From the NCBI GenBank assembly GCA_963724015.1, contig CAVRTM010000002.1:91478-155477 (forward strand): a stretch of 64,000 bases of DNA, read 5' to 3'. This document shows, in pieces, positions 35,773-43,828 of this stretch. This stretch comes from CAVRTM01 sp963724015. Lineage in GTDB: Bacteria; Actinomycetota; Actinomycetes; Actinomycetales; Dermatophilaceae. Below the pieces are notes generated by a model, which saw only the letters and a list, made by a program, of their open reading frames with translations, did not search any database and had not been told where the DNA came from. The stretch's first letter is position 1. Every line of letters starts with the position of its first letter. Made by a program: the position numbers and the translations under genes.

Positions 35773-37019
35773 ACGACGACCACCAGCCCGACCAGAGCGA
35801 CCTCGAGCGCCGGCTGCGCCGGGCCCTGCACGACGACGCGTCCTCCATCACCCCCTCGGACCGACGCCGGGCCATCCAGGCGCTGGCCGGCGAGGGCATG
35901 ACGTCGGCGGGCCGCTCCCGCTGGCTGACGCCGGTGGCCAGCGCCGCCGCCGTCGCCGTGGTCGCCACGCTGGCATGGGGGGCCACCGGCGTCCTGCGCC
36001 GCCCCGACGGCGACCGGACCGCCGCCGTGGCTGCGGCGACCACGCCCGACCCGACCGTGAGCGCCACGCGGGACGCGTCGGCCTCCGCGCCGGACCCCTC
36101 CGCGTCCGCGCCGGACGCGCCGGCGGTCCAGGCGCCGGCGCCCTCCCCCACCTTCTCGGCGCCGTCGGCGTTCCCGGTCCCCTCCAGCCCGTCGCCCTCC
36201 CTCCCGATCGCCTCCGGCACGCCGACCGCCACCGGGACGTCGTCCGCTGCCCAGGTCGCGGGGGCCGTCGCGACACTTCCGGTCTACCTCGTCGGCGCGG
36301 TGGGCAACGAGGGCAGCGGCCTGCGCTACGGGCTGTTCCGCCAGTTCGTCAGCGCCACCGTGCCCGGGGACGCCACGGCCGCGCAGAAGGCCCAGGTCGC
36401 GCTCTCGGCCGCCCTGGAGTCGCGGACCGGTGGTGGGGCGTCGCCGTACCTGCGTCCGTGGGCGGGCACGACGGTGGAGCACGTCACGCTGTCCGACCAG
36501 CTGGTGACCATCGGGCTCAGCGGCGGTGGCGCCGCCGGCGTGCCGGCCGAGCAGTCCCGGCTGGCCGTGCAGCAGCTGGTCTGGACCGCGACCGCCGCCG
36601 TCGGCAGCGCCGGCCTGCCGGTCCGCTTCGAGGTGGCCGACGGGTCGACCGCCCTGTTCGGCACCTACCCGACCGACTCGACCTACTCCCGTCCGGCCGC
36701 GGACGCGACCTACCAGGACCTGGCCCCGATCTGGGTGGAGGGCCCCGCCACCGGGACGACCGTCCCCGCCGACCGGACGGTCGTGGCCAGCGGCACGGCG
36801 TCGGTCTTCGAGGCGAACGTGCAGTGGCGGCTGACCCGCTCGGGTGCCGAGGTGACCAAGGGGTTCACCACCGCCAGCACCGGCGCCCCGGGGCGCGGCA
36901 CGTGGACGGTCGACCTCGGCCGGCTCCCCGCCGGGACCTACACGTTCACCGCGTTCGCCCGCAGCGCCGAGGACGGCCGGGTGCAGGCCAGCGACGAGAG
37001 CACCTTCACCGTCCGCTGA
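35769..37019 (+). CDS. Membrane-anchored GerMN and Gmad2 domain protein
   Basis: A 416-residue protein coupled to the ECF sigma gene. A cytoplasmic N-terminus of about 50 residues (SDLERRLRRALHDDASSITP) resembles the start of anti-sigma factors. One membrane helix follows (VASAAAVAVVATLAWGATGV), then a long Pro/Ser/Ala linker of about 90 residues. A GerMN domain (about 165-300, with AQKAQVALSAALESRTGG) and a C-terminal Gmad2 Ig-like domain (PIWVEGPATGTTVPADRTVV to the end) complete it. These outward domains are found in spore germination and cell-envelope proteins. A sensor or anti-sigma role is inferred. Confidence 0.82.
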   Translation: MNDDHQPDQSDLERRLRRALHDDASSITPSDRRRAIQALAGEGMTSAGRSRWLTPVASAAAVAVVATLAWGATGVLRRPDGDRTAAVAAATTPDPTVSATRDASASAPDPSASAPDAPAVQAPAPSPTFSAPSAFPVPSSPSPSLPIASGTPTATGTSSAAQVAGAVATLPVYLVGAVGNEGSGLRYGLFRQFVSATVPGDATAAQKAQVALSAALESRTGGGASPYLRPWAGTTVEHVTLSDQLVTIGLSGGGAAGVPAEQSRLAVQQLVWTATAAVGSAGLPVRFEVADGSTALFGTYPTDSTYSRPAADATYQDLAPIWVEGPATGTTVPADRTVVASGTASVFEANVQWRLTRSGAEVTKGFTTASTGAPGRGTWTVDLGRLPAGTYTFTAFARSAEDGRVQASDESTFTVR

Positions 37020-37806
37020 CGCCCTCGGGCACGGTCTGCAGCCATTGACCGAACGTGCCCGTGCCGCGCAGGCCGCCGTCCCCCGGCAGCAGCGACCGGC
37101 GCAGGCCCGGCGGCAGCGGCAGCCCCACCACCCGCACGTGCGCCCCGCGTCGGGCCGCGACCCGGCGCACCAGCTCGGGCAGCCGCTCGACCCGCGGGCC
37201 GGCCAGGTCGGCGGCCCGACCGACCGGCTGGCCCTCGGCGAGGGCGACCAGGTGCGCCGCGACCTCGTGGACGTCGACCGGCTGCACCCGCACCCCGGGC
37301 ACGACCAGCAGCCGGCGCCCCCCGGAGCGCTCCAGGGTCTGCAGGGCGAAGTCGTGGAACTGCGTGGCCCGGGCCACCGTGTGCCCCACCCCTGCCGCCG
37401 CCGCCCGCGTGGCCAGGCACCGCTCCTGGTCGACCTTGGCCCGGTAGTAGCCGAGCCGTGAGCGGTCCACCCCCACGATCGAGAGCAGGACGTGGTGGCG
37501 CACCCCCGCCCGGCCGCCGGCCGCGACGAGGTGGGTGGTGCCGGCCGTGAAGAAGGCGGCGGCGCGCCGGTGGGATGCCGTCGCGGTGTTGCTGACGTCG
37601 ACCACCGCCTCGACGCCTTCCAGCGCCTCGGTCAGACCGGCGCCCGTGACCAGGTCGCCCCGCACGAGCACCGCCCCGTCACTATGTGCAGCCGCCGGTC
37701 CGTCCGTGCGATGCGTCAGCACCCGGACCTCATGGCCCCGCTGCACCGCCTCCTGCACCACAGCGCGGCCGGCCGTGCCGGTGCCTCCAGCCACGAGCAG
37801 CCGCAT
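37006..37806 (-). CDS. NmrA-like NAD(P)-binding protein
   Basis: A 266-residue atypical SDR. The Rossmann fold starts LLVAGGTGTAGRAVVQEA, with LVRGDLVTGAGLTEALEGVE, HHVLLSIVGVDRSRLGYYRA and VARATQFHDFALQTL, all typical of NmrA-like proteins and NAD(P)H-binding oxidoreductases of unknown substrate. ATG 37806 follows AGAGGAAGGG. The last 14 bases overlap the convergent gene end at 37019. It probably acts alone; the neighbouring epimerase-like gene is on the same strand 62 bases upstream. Confidence 0.83.
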   Translation of the reverse strand: MRLLVAGGTGTAGRAVVQEAVQRGHEVRVLTHRTDGPAAAHSDGAVLVRGDLVTGAGLTEALEGVEAVVDVSNTATASHRRAAAFFTAGTTHLVAAGGRAGVRHHVLLSIVGVDRSRLGYYRAKVDQERCLATRAAAAGVGHTVARATQFHDFALQTLERSGGRRLLVVPGVRVQPVDVHEVAAHLVALAEGQPVGRAADLAGPRVERLPELVRRVAARRGAHVRVVGLPLPPGLRRSLLPGDGGLRGTGTFGQWLQTVPEGVSGR

Positions 37807-37868
37807 GGGACCCTTCCTCTCGCGTCGGTGCCGGGAGCCGCCACGCTAGCGACCTGGGCACCCGCGCG

Positions 37869-38867
37869 TCAGCGGCTCCGGGAGTCCCAGGTGGCCACGA
37901 GGCGGTCGAGCGCCGCGTCCAGCTCCTCGTCGACGACCTGGCGGGCGGGGTCCTCGTCGTACCAGTCGAGGATCTCCCGGGCTCCCTGCTCGAACGGGAT
38001 CCGCGCCTCGAACGCGGGGACGAGGCCGCGCAGCTTGCTGTTGTCGAAGACCATCGAGTGCGCCTTGTCGCCGAGCAGCCCCGCGCCCCAGCCGGGGTCG
38101 CCGGCCGCGATCGCGTCGGAGGGCACGTGGACGATCTGCGCCTCGACCCCGGCCGCGGCGGCGAGCGCGTGCGTGACCTGGTCCCACGTCAGCACGTCGT
38201 CGGAGGTGATGTGGAACGCCTCGCCGAGGGTGCGCGGGTGCCCCAGCAGCGGGACGAAGCCGCGGGCGAAGTCCTCGTGGTGGGTCAGCGTCCACAGCGA
38301 GGTGCCGTCACCGTGCACGACCACCGGCTTGCCCTGGCGCATCCGGTGGATGGCGGTCCACCCGGCGTCGAGCGGGATCGCGGTGCGGTCGTAGGTGTGG
38401 GACGGCCGCACGATCGTCATCGGCAGGCCCCGCTCGCGGTACGCCGCGACGAGCAGGTCCTCGCAGGCGATCTTGTCGCGGGAGTACTGCCAGTACGGGT
38501 TGCGCAGCGGCGTCGACTCCGTCACGGGCAGCCGCGCCGGCGGGGTCTGGTAGGCCGAGGCCGAGCTGATGAAGACGTACTGGCCGCAGCGGCCCTCGAG
38601 CAGGTCGAGGCTGGCGCGCACGTGGTCCGGGGTGAAGGCCAGCCAGTCGACGACGGCGTCGAACTCGAGGTCGCCGAGCGCCTCGCGGGCCGCTGCGGCA
38701 TCCCGGATGTCGGCGCGCAGCACCCGGACTCCTTCGGGCAGCGGTCGGTCCTTGCTGACGCCGCGGTTCAGGACGGTCAGGTCGAGGCCACGTTCGACCG
38801 CCAGGCGTGAGCACGCCGAGCTGATGATGCCGCTGCCGCCGATGAAGAGGACTCTCTGGGGACGCAT
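37869..38867 (-). CDS. NAD-dependent epimerase/dehydratase-like protein
   Basis: A 332-residue extended SDR. The cofactor motif is LFIGGSGIISSACSRLA, the Thr/Ser region VFISSASAYQTPPA, and the Tyr-x3-Lys catalytic pair YSRDK. It continues TIVRPSHTYDRTAIPL and LGEAFHITSDDVLTWDQV, as in CSP41/GalE-like actinobacterial proteins. The substrate may be a nucleotide sugar but is not determined. A perfect 7-bp inverted repeat lies 28 bases upstream of the ATG. Confidence 0.84.
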   Translation of the reverse strand: MRPQRVLFIGGSGIISSACSRLAVERGLDLTVLNRGVSKDRPLPEGVRVLRADIRDAAAAREALGDLEFDAVVDWLAFTPDHVRASLDLLEGRCGQYVFISSASAYQTPPARLPVTESTPLRNPYWQYSRDKIACEDLLVAAYRERGLPMTIVRPSHTYDRTAIPLDAGWTAIHRMRQGKPVVVHGDGTSLWTLTHHEDFARGFVPLLGHPRTLGEAFHITSDDVLTWDQVTHALAAAAGVEAQIVHVPSDAIAAGDPGWGAGLLGDKAHSMVFDNSKLRGLVPAFEARIPFEQGAREILDWYDEDPARQVVDEELDAALDRLVATWDSRSR

Positions 38868-39221
38868 GGCAGGACCTTACTGGGTGTGTCCCATTTCACG
38901 GCGCCGCCCGTGAAGGTGGCACGAACGATGAATTGCACACCTCTGGATTGGCAGCCACTGGTTCTGGCCCGACCACGGCTGACTCAACAGCCCCGATCTT
39001 GTGAGCGTCCGTTAGCGGCAGCGTGTCGAGTGGGCTGTGCGGCCACCACGCAGTCACAGTGGTCGCGCGCTTCGGCGCGGACACCAGGCTCGACCCGGTG
39101 CCGACGAGCCGGTACCTCTACAGCGGCTGAAATGCATTGACGTCGATGTCGAGGAGCGGGTCCCCTGTTCGACGTACCTGCGGGAGAGCAACTCCCCCAT
39201 CAATGGGAAGGACTGATCGAG
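38868..39221. other. Intergenic region with a short palindrome
   Basis: A 354-base divergent gap between the epimerase-like gene and the YCII gene. It should hold both promoters. Apart from the hairpin at 38895-38914 I see no gene; open frames here have poor third-position bias. Confidence 0.5.
38895..38914. repeat. Inverted repeat upstream of the epimerase-like gene
   Basis: TTCACGG and CCGTGAA flank a 6-base centre, a perfect 7-6-7 palindrome. It lies 28 bases before the start of the minus-strand gene, a position suited to an operator. No regulator is assigned. Confidence 0.4.
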
Positions 39222-39599
39222 ATGCCGCGATTCATGGGATTCGTGCGGATGGAAGAGGGTATCGGCGCGCCGCCGCAGGCGCTGTTCGATGCCATGGACA
39301 CCTACATCGGTGAGCAGGCCGCCAAGGGCGTCTTCCTCGACGGCGGCGGACTGTTCGGCACCGAGGACGCGGTCAACTTCGTGGTCCGCAAGGGCGAGAC
39401 GTCCCGCGTCGACGGGCCGTATGCGGAGGCCAAGGAGGTTGTCGGCGGGTTCGCCATTCTGCAGTACGACACGCTCGAGGAGGCCATCGCCGCCCAGGAG
39501 GAGTTCGCCGACCTGCACGCGAAGTACTGGCCCGAGTGCTCCATGGTCGCCACCCTGCGCCAGATCTCCGAAGAACCGCCAGCGGCGGCCGACGCCTGA
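39222..39599 (+). CDS. YCII/DGPF-domain protein
   Basis: A 125-residue dimeric ferredoxin-fold-type protein of the YCII/DGPF family (MPRFMGFVRMEEGIGAPPQA). The DGPYAEAKEVVGGFAIL core is diagnostic. Genes for these proteins regularly sit next to ECF42-type sigma factors, as here, and the pair is thought to form a regulatory unit. ATG 39222 has GGAAGGA nine bases upstream. Function beyond that association is unknown. Confidence 0.87.
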   Translation: MPRFMGFVRMEEGIGAPPQALFDAMDTYIGEQAAKGVFLDGGGLFGTEDAVNFVVRKGETSRVDGPYAEAKEVVGGFAILQYDTLEEAIAAQEEFADLHAKYWPECSMVATLRQISEEPPAAADA

Positions 39600-39676
39600 C
39601 CCGGGCCTGACCAAGGGCTTGACGGGGCTCGGACGCCCGCCCGACGGGCGGGGGTCCGGCCTCTAGGCTGCGTTAC

Positions 39677-40963
39677 GTGCCAGCCGAGCGAGCAACTGCC
39701 GAGGCGATAACCACCGCGTGGCGGGCCGAGTCGGCGCGGCTCGTCGGCGCCCTCACCCGCATGACGCGCGATGTCGAGCTCGCCGAGGACCTCGTGCAGG
39801 ACGCGCTTCTGGCCGCGCTCGACCAGTGGCCGACGTCGGGCGTGCCCGCCAATCCCGCGGCCTGGCTGATGACGACGGCCAAGCGCCGCGGCATCGACCA
39901 CTTCCGGCGTGCCGACACCCTTCGCCGCAAGACCGAGGAGCTCGGGCATGCCCATACCCGAGGAGGGGAGGAGCAGATGCCCGACCTCGACGCCCAGGTC
40001 GACTACATCGAGGACGACGTCCTGCGGCTCATCTTCCTGTCCTGCCACCCCTCACTGACGCCGGAGTCCAGGGCAGCGCTCACCCTGCGCCTGGTGGGCG
40101 GCCTGACGACCAGCGAGATCGCCCGCGGCTTCCTGGCTACGGAATCTGCCATGGGCCAGCGGATCTCCCGCGCGAAGAAGACTCTTTCCGAGGCGTCCGC
40201 AGACTTCGAGCTACCGACGGGCGCGGATCGGGACAAACGTCTCGACGACGTGATGGCCGTGATCTACCTGATCTTCAGTGAGGGATACGCCGCCGCTGCT
40301 GGCGAGCACTGGATGCGGCCGGATCTGGTGAACGAGGGCATGCGGCTGGCCAGGATGCTGGCCGCCCTCGCCCCCGACGAGCCGGAGGCGCTGGGACTCC
40401 AGGCGCTCCTGGAGATCCAGGGCTCCCGGATCAGCGCACGGCTGGACGAGCGCGGTGCACCGGTGCTCCTGGAGGCGCAAGACCGGACGCGCTGGGACCG
40501 GCTGCTGATCCGGCGCGGGCTGGCTGCGCTCCAGCGGGCCGAGCTGCTCGCAGCGCGCGGGAAGCCGGTCGGGAAGTACTTCCTGCAGGCGTCGATCGCC
40601 GCGCAACACGCCCGCGCCGGGCGGGCAGAGGACACCGACTGGCGCCAGATCGCGATGCTGTACGACGTCCTCGCCGAGGCAGCGCCGGGACCGATCGTCG
40701 AGGTCAACCGTGCGGTCGCGCACGGCCGGGCGTTCGGCCCGGGCGCCGGGCTGCGCGTGCTCGAGGTCCTCGACGCAAACGCCCTCGGCGACTCGCCACT
40801 GGCGCCAAGCGTGCGCGGCGACCTGCTCGAGCGGGCCGGCCTGCACTCCGAGGCAGCCGCGGCCTTCACCGAAGCGGCGGGGCGCACCCGGAACGAGGGA
40901 GAGCGCACGGTGCTACAGCGGCGAGCCGCAGAGAATCTGGCTCGCGTGTCGAGATCCGACTGA
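39677..40963 (+). CDS. ECF42-type sigma factor with TPR-like C-terminal extension
   Basis: A 428-residue sigma factor. Region 2 reads LVGALTRMTRDVELAEDLVQ and AWLMTTAKRRGIDHFRR; region 4 reads LTPESRAALTLRLVGGLTTS and FLATESAMGQRISRAKKTL. A long helical C-terminal half (about residues 185-428) contains VIYLIFSEGYAAAAGE, ALLEIQGSRISARLDE and EVNRAVAHGRAFGPGAGLRV, the SigI/ECF42 TPR extension. GTG 39677 is the start. It follows the YCII gene by 77 bases and is its likely functional partner. Confidence 0.92.
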   Translation: MPAERATAEAITTAWRAESARLVGALTRMTRDVELAEDLVQDALLAALDQWPTSGVPANPAAWLMTTAKRRGIDHFRRADTLRRKTEELGHAHTRGGEEQMPDLDAQVDYIEDDVLRLIFLSCHPSLTPESRAALTLRLVGGLTTSEIARGFLATESAMGQRISRAKKTLSEASADFELPTGADRDKRLDDVMAVIYLIFSEGYAAAAGEHWMRPDLVNEGMRLARMLAALAPDEPEALGLQALLEIQGSRISARLDERGAPVLLEAQDRTRWDRLLIRRGLAALQRAELLAARGKPVGKYFLQASIAAQHARAGRAEDTDWRQIAMLYDVLAEAAPGPIVEVNRAVAHGRAFGPGAGLRVLEVLDANALGDSPLAPSVRGDLLERAGLHSEAAAAFTEAAGRTRNEGERTVLQRRAAENLARVSRSD

Positions 40964-41444
40964 ACTGCTCGACGCCTGTTGTGAGTCCCCGACAAGGGAG
41001 TGCTGCACGACCACAGTGACAGCCGCCCCCCCACGCGCGTTTCGTCACCTCCGCCGACGGCACCACGATCGCGTACGACGTGACCGGGACCGGACTGGCC
41101 GTCGTGGTGGTCGCGCGCGCTGTGCCAGCGCAGGATGGGCACCGCCCGCGCGGTGGCGGCTCCTGGCTCGCCGGCCACGCACTCGATTCCCCCCTCGGCC
41201 CGACCGGCCCAGCCACCATCGGCATCGTCATGGTCGCCCTCGGACTGGCGCCCCTGCTCGTCCTCGCCACGACCCGCCCCACCGGGGTCGACGACGTCGC
41301 GGCGCCACGGGGAAGACCTCCTGCTCGGGTAGCCAGGGCGCCGCGTACTCGCGCCGCCTGGCGCCGCCGCCGACGACACGACCGTCATGCTCAACCGCTG
41401 CCAGGGCCTCGCTCGAGGGGACCTGGTAAGCGCCCTCATCTGTA
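40964..41444 (+). pseudogene. Degraded gene fragments between ECF42 sigma and IS110 copy 1
   Basis: Bases from about 41010 to 41100 encode an alpha/beta-hydrolase N-terminus (FVTSADGTTIAYDVTGTGLA) interrupted by a run of seven C that breaks its frame from the GTG at 41015. From about 41150 to 41300 another frame reads GPTGPATIGIVMVALGLAPL, which looks like a piece of a transporter or membrane protein. Neither is complete. The region is probably remnants joined by deletion next to the IS element. Confidence 0.45.
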
Positions 41445-41476
41445 GCCGCTGTCCGCAGTCATGGCTCCCTTCTGTG

Positions 41477-42665
41477 TCAACCGGTGGCTGCGAGGGCGGT
41501 CGTAGTCTTGGTGGCGGCGGGTCCGGGAAGTGGCTTGTCCGAAGTGCCGGTGTGGGGTTGTGGGCCGGCCGCGCTGGAGTCAGAGTCGTCACCCCGTTGC
41601 CCTCCCGGGCCCGTCACACTTGCGGAAGCGAGGTCGGCGAGCATGGTCCGGAAGACGATGTCGGACAGGCGCCGTTTGAGGCAGCGCATGGCTTCCATCG
41701 AGCTCTTTCCCGAGGCCTTCCTCCGGTCGTAGTACTCCCGCCCTTCGGTGGGCGTTCTGAGCTGCACGATGGCCATCGTGTGCAGCACCCGGTTGATCTG
41801 ACGGTTGCCTGCCCTGGACAGCCGGTGGCGCGACGACATCGCCGGAGGACGCCTCGATCGGTGCGCTGCCGTTCCAGGACGCGAAGTGGTTCCGATTCGG
41901 GAAACGGGTGATGTCCCCGACCTCGACCAGCAGCCGCGCGGCCCCGGTCGGGCCGATGCCGTGCAGCCCCAACAGCGATGTTCCGGTCGCAGCCAGCAGA
42001 GCCCGAAGCTCCTTGTCGGCGTCCTTGCTGCGCCGGTAGATCCGCTGCAGGTCCGTGACCAGCTCGGCCGCGACCCGTTTGCGGGTCTTGCCCCCGAGGT
42101 CACGCGGGCGCACCCCAGCCAGGATGGTCTTTGCCTGCGCCGCGGACAAGAACAGCTTCGCTCCGCCGGGCACGAGTTCCAGCAGCAGAGCGTGCAGTTG
42201 GGCGATCTTGCGGGTGTGCTCCTCACCCAGGGAGCGGCGCCGGTCCACCAGCAGCCGCAGCACCGTCAGCTGCTCGTCGGCCACGACCGGGCGCAGCCCC
42301 GCCATCCGGGTCCCGACCAGCGCGACGGAGTGCGCGTCGGTCGCGTCGGTCTTGCGGCCCTGCCCGGTGGCGAACACCCGCGCCCGCGCGGACAGCTTCG
42401 GTGGCACGTCCACGACCCGCTCGCCATCGGCCAGGAGCCGGTTCGCGATGTGCCGGCCGATCCCGTTGCAGCCCTCGATCGCCCACACCCGATCCGGCCA
42501 CCGGCGCGCGTACTCCAGCAGCTCGGCGTACCCATCGCGGTCCGTGGTGAACCGGCCACCGCCGACGATCGCCTCGTCGGCGTCCATGACCTCGATGGTG
42601 ACCGATCGCTTGTGCGGGTCCATCCCGATCACCACCGGCCCCGCGTTACCGTCGACCTTGCTCAT
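41477..42665 (-). pseudogene. IS110-family transposase, copy 1, frameshifted
   Basis: This is the DEDD transposase (RuvC-like N-terminus GMDPHKRSVTIEVMDAD, TDATDAHSVAL; C-terminal LHGIGPTGAARLLVEVGD, FASWNGSAPIEAS). Compared with copy 2 it has one extra G near 41832, so the product runs out of frame about 75% of the way along and loses the C-terminal catalytic Ser region context. The rest is identical apart from two substitutions (near 42079 and 42143). It could be a true mutation or a sequence error. Confidence 0.85.
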
Positions 42666-42899
42666 GCTGTCCTCCGACCTCGAACCTGACTGGGCTGTCG
42701 AGCGGGGAGGGCAACGCTACTTCGAGCAGAGCAAACCCTTCTTGAGCCTCTCCCGGCCCTTGCGGTGCCCGGGCTGCGCATGCCATGTGAGAGCCACGAC
42801 CCGAAGGAAGAGCAGCCGAAATGAGAGCGACAAACCCGGACACCTAGACCGAGCCTTGGCCAGACCCGATCCTGAGGTCAATGAAACAAGTAGCCGATG
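42666..42899 (-). ncRNA. Candidate bridge RNA region, IS110 copy 1
   Basis: The 234-base non-coding left end lies upstream of the transposase. In IS110-group elements this end encodes a structured bispecific bridge RNA that pairs with target and donor DNA. The sequence has several self-complementary stretches and no convincing coding. The RNA boundaries and guide loops were not determined. Confidence 0.35.
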
Positions 42900-42938
42900 T
42901 GCGGCATGCCTGGCACACTTCGGTCGTGTCCTGCTGGG

Positions 42939-43440
42939 TCATGCCATCGCTACTTCGGTTGAGGTGTGCGCAGTGGCGGCGATGGCGAGTGCGGTGAGTG
43001 CCAGCACCACCATGACGAGGGGGGCAAGGCCGCTGGCGGCGCTGATGACGAGGCGCCGAGGACGCGGCGCCGAAGATGGCGAGATTGAACGCGACGCCGA
43101 GCATGCTGTTCGCGACGTCGGCGTTCGGTCCGGCTGCGTCGGCGATCGCTGTCTGCAGCAGGGTGGCTGCGCCTCCGTAGCCGACGCCCCAGAGGACGAT
43201 CGCTGCCAGGACGGCGGGGCTGGAACCGTGGCCGAGCCCGAGGACCCCGCCGGCGATCACGAACAGCGTGATGCTCCCCAGCGTGAGCTGTCGTAGGGCG
43301 CCGTCGATCAGGGCCGCCGTGATGGTGAGCCCGAAGAGGGTTGCGGTGCCGAACGTGACGAGGGCGAGGCCGACGGGCGGCTGGGTCCCGCTGTCGTGCA
43401 AGTAGGGCGCGAGGTAATGAGCAGTCCACGGCAGTGGGAG
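42939..43440 (-). pseudogene. MFS transporter, C-terminal fragment with frameshift
   Basis: A 5'-truncated piece of a major facilitator protein. It begins HYLAPYLHDSGTQPP around 43415 in one frame, continues LVTFGTATLFGLTITAALID and VLWGVGYGGAATLLQTAIAD in a second frame, then after a break near 43060 reads VISAASGLAPLVMVVLALTA to a TGA at 42939. About the last five helices are represented. It abuts a fragment of another gene upstream and IS110 copy 1 downstream, so it is a remnant. Confidence 0.65.
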
Positions 43441-43690
43441 TCCTCAGAACCGACGGCCTCCGGTGCCGGTGCCGGTGCTCGGGGTTGTCGTCGCGGACCG
43501 CCAAGCGCAGCTGGTCGGCGCACCGGGAGAACGACACCTCGAGCGGCGTGCTCGCGTGGACCACGGTGTTGGTGACCGGCTCGCTCAGGTAACGGTGGCC
43601 GGGACCGTCCGTATCGGCCACGCCGGCCGCCCTGCGCCGTGCCCAGCCCTAGGCCCTGCAAGCTGCGGAGACGCAACACCACACCAGCCG
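43441..43690 (-). pseudogene. HATPase_c (RsbW-like) fragment
   Basis: The translation YLSEPVTNTVVHASTPLEVS followed by RCADQLRLAVRDDNP matches the N-box part of anti-sigma/serine-kinase ATPases (consensus SELVTNAVVHAGTP). The upstream part of the domain and the G-box are missing, and the frame runs into the MFS fragment. It is a degraded remnant, interesting because a SpoIIE-type phosphatase, its usual antagonist, starts 140 bases away on the other strand. Confidence 0.5.
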
Positions 43691-43828
43691 TGGAGCAGAT
43701 CTGGTCGGCGGCGCCTTCTTCGCTGCTAACGGGTCGCCGAGCCGGGCGCCATCCCGGATGGGGCCTCCGCTTGGAGCCCGCGCACCGAGCTGCTCGCCTG
43801 ACGGCTTGGTGGGTGCAAGGATGGGCAG

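Larger units (their letters stand above)
41445..42899 (-). mobile_element. IS110-family element, copy 1
   Basis: This 1455-bp stretch matches 57657-59110 almost base for base (two internal substitutions, one inserted base). As usual for IS110 there are no terminal inverted repeats. The left border is uncertain: the last 16 bases hold two mismatches between copies (41456 and 41459), so the true element may begin near 41460 with the outer GCCGCTGTCC being similar target sequence. The 234-base leader upstream of the transposase is long and non-coding. Confidence 0.85.
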
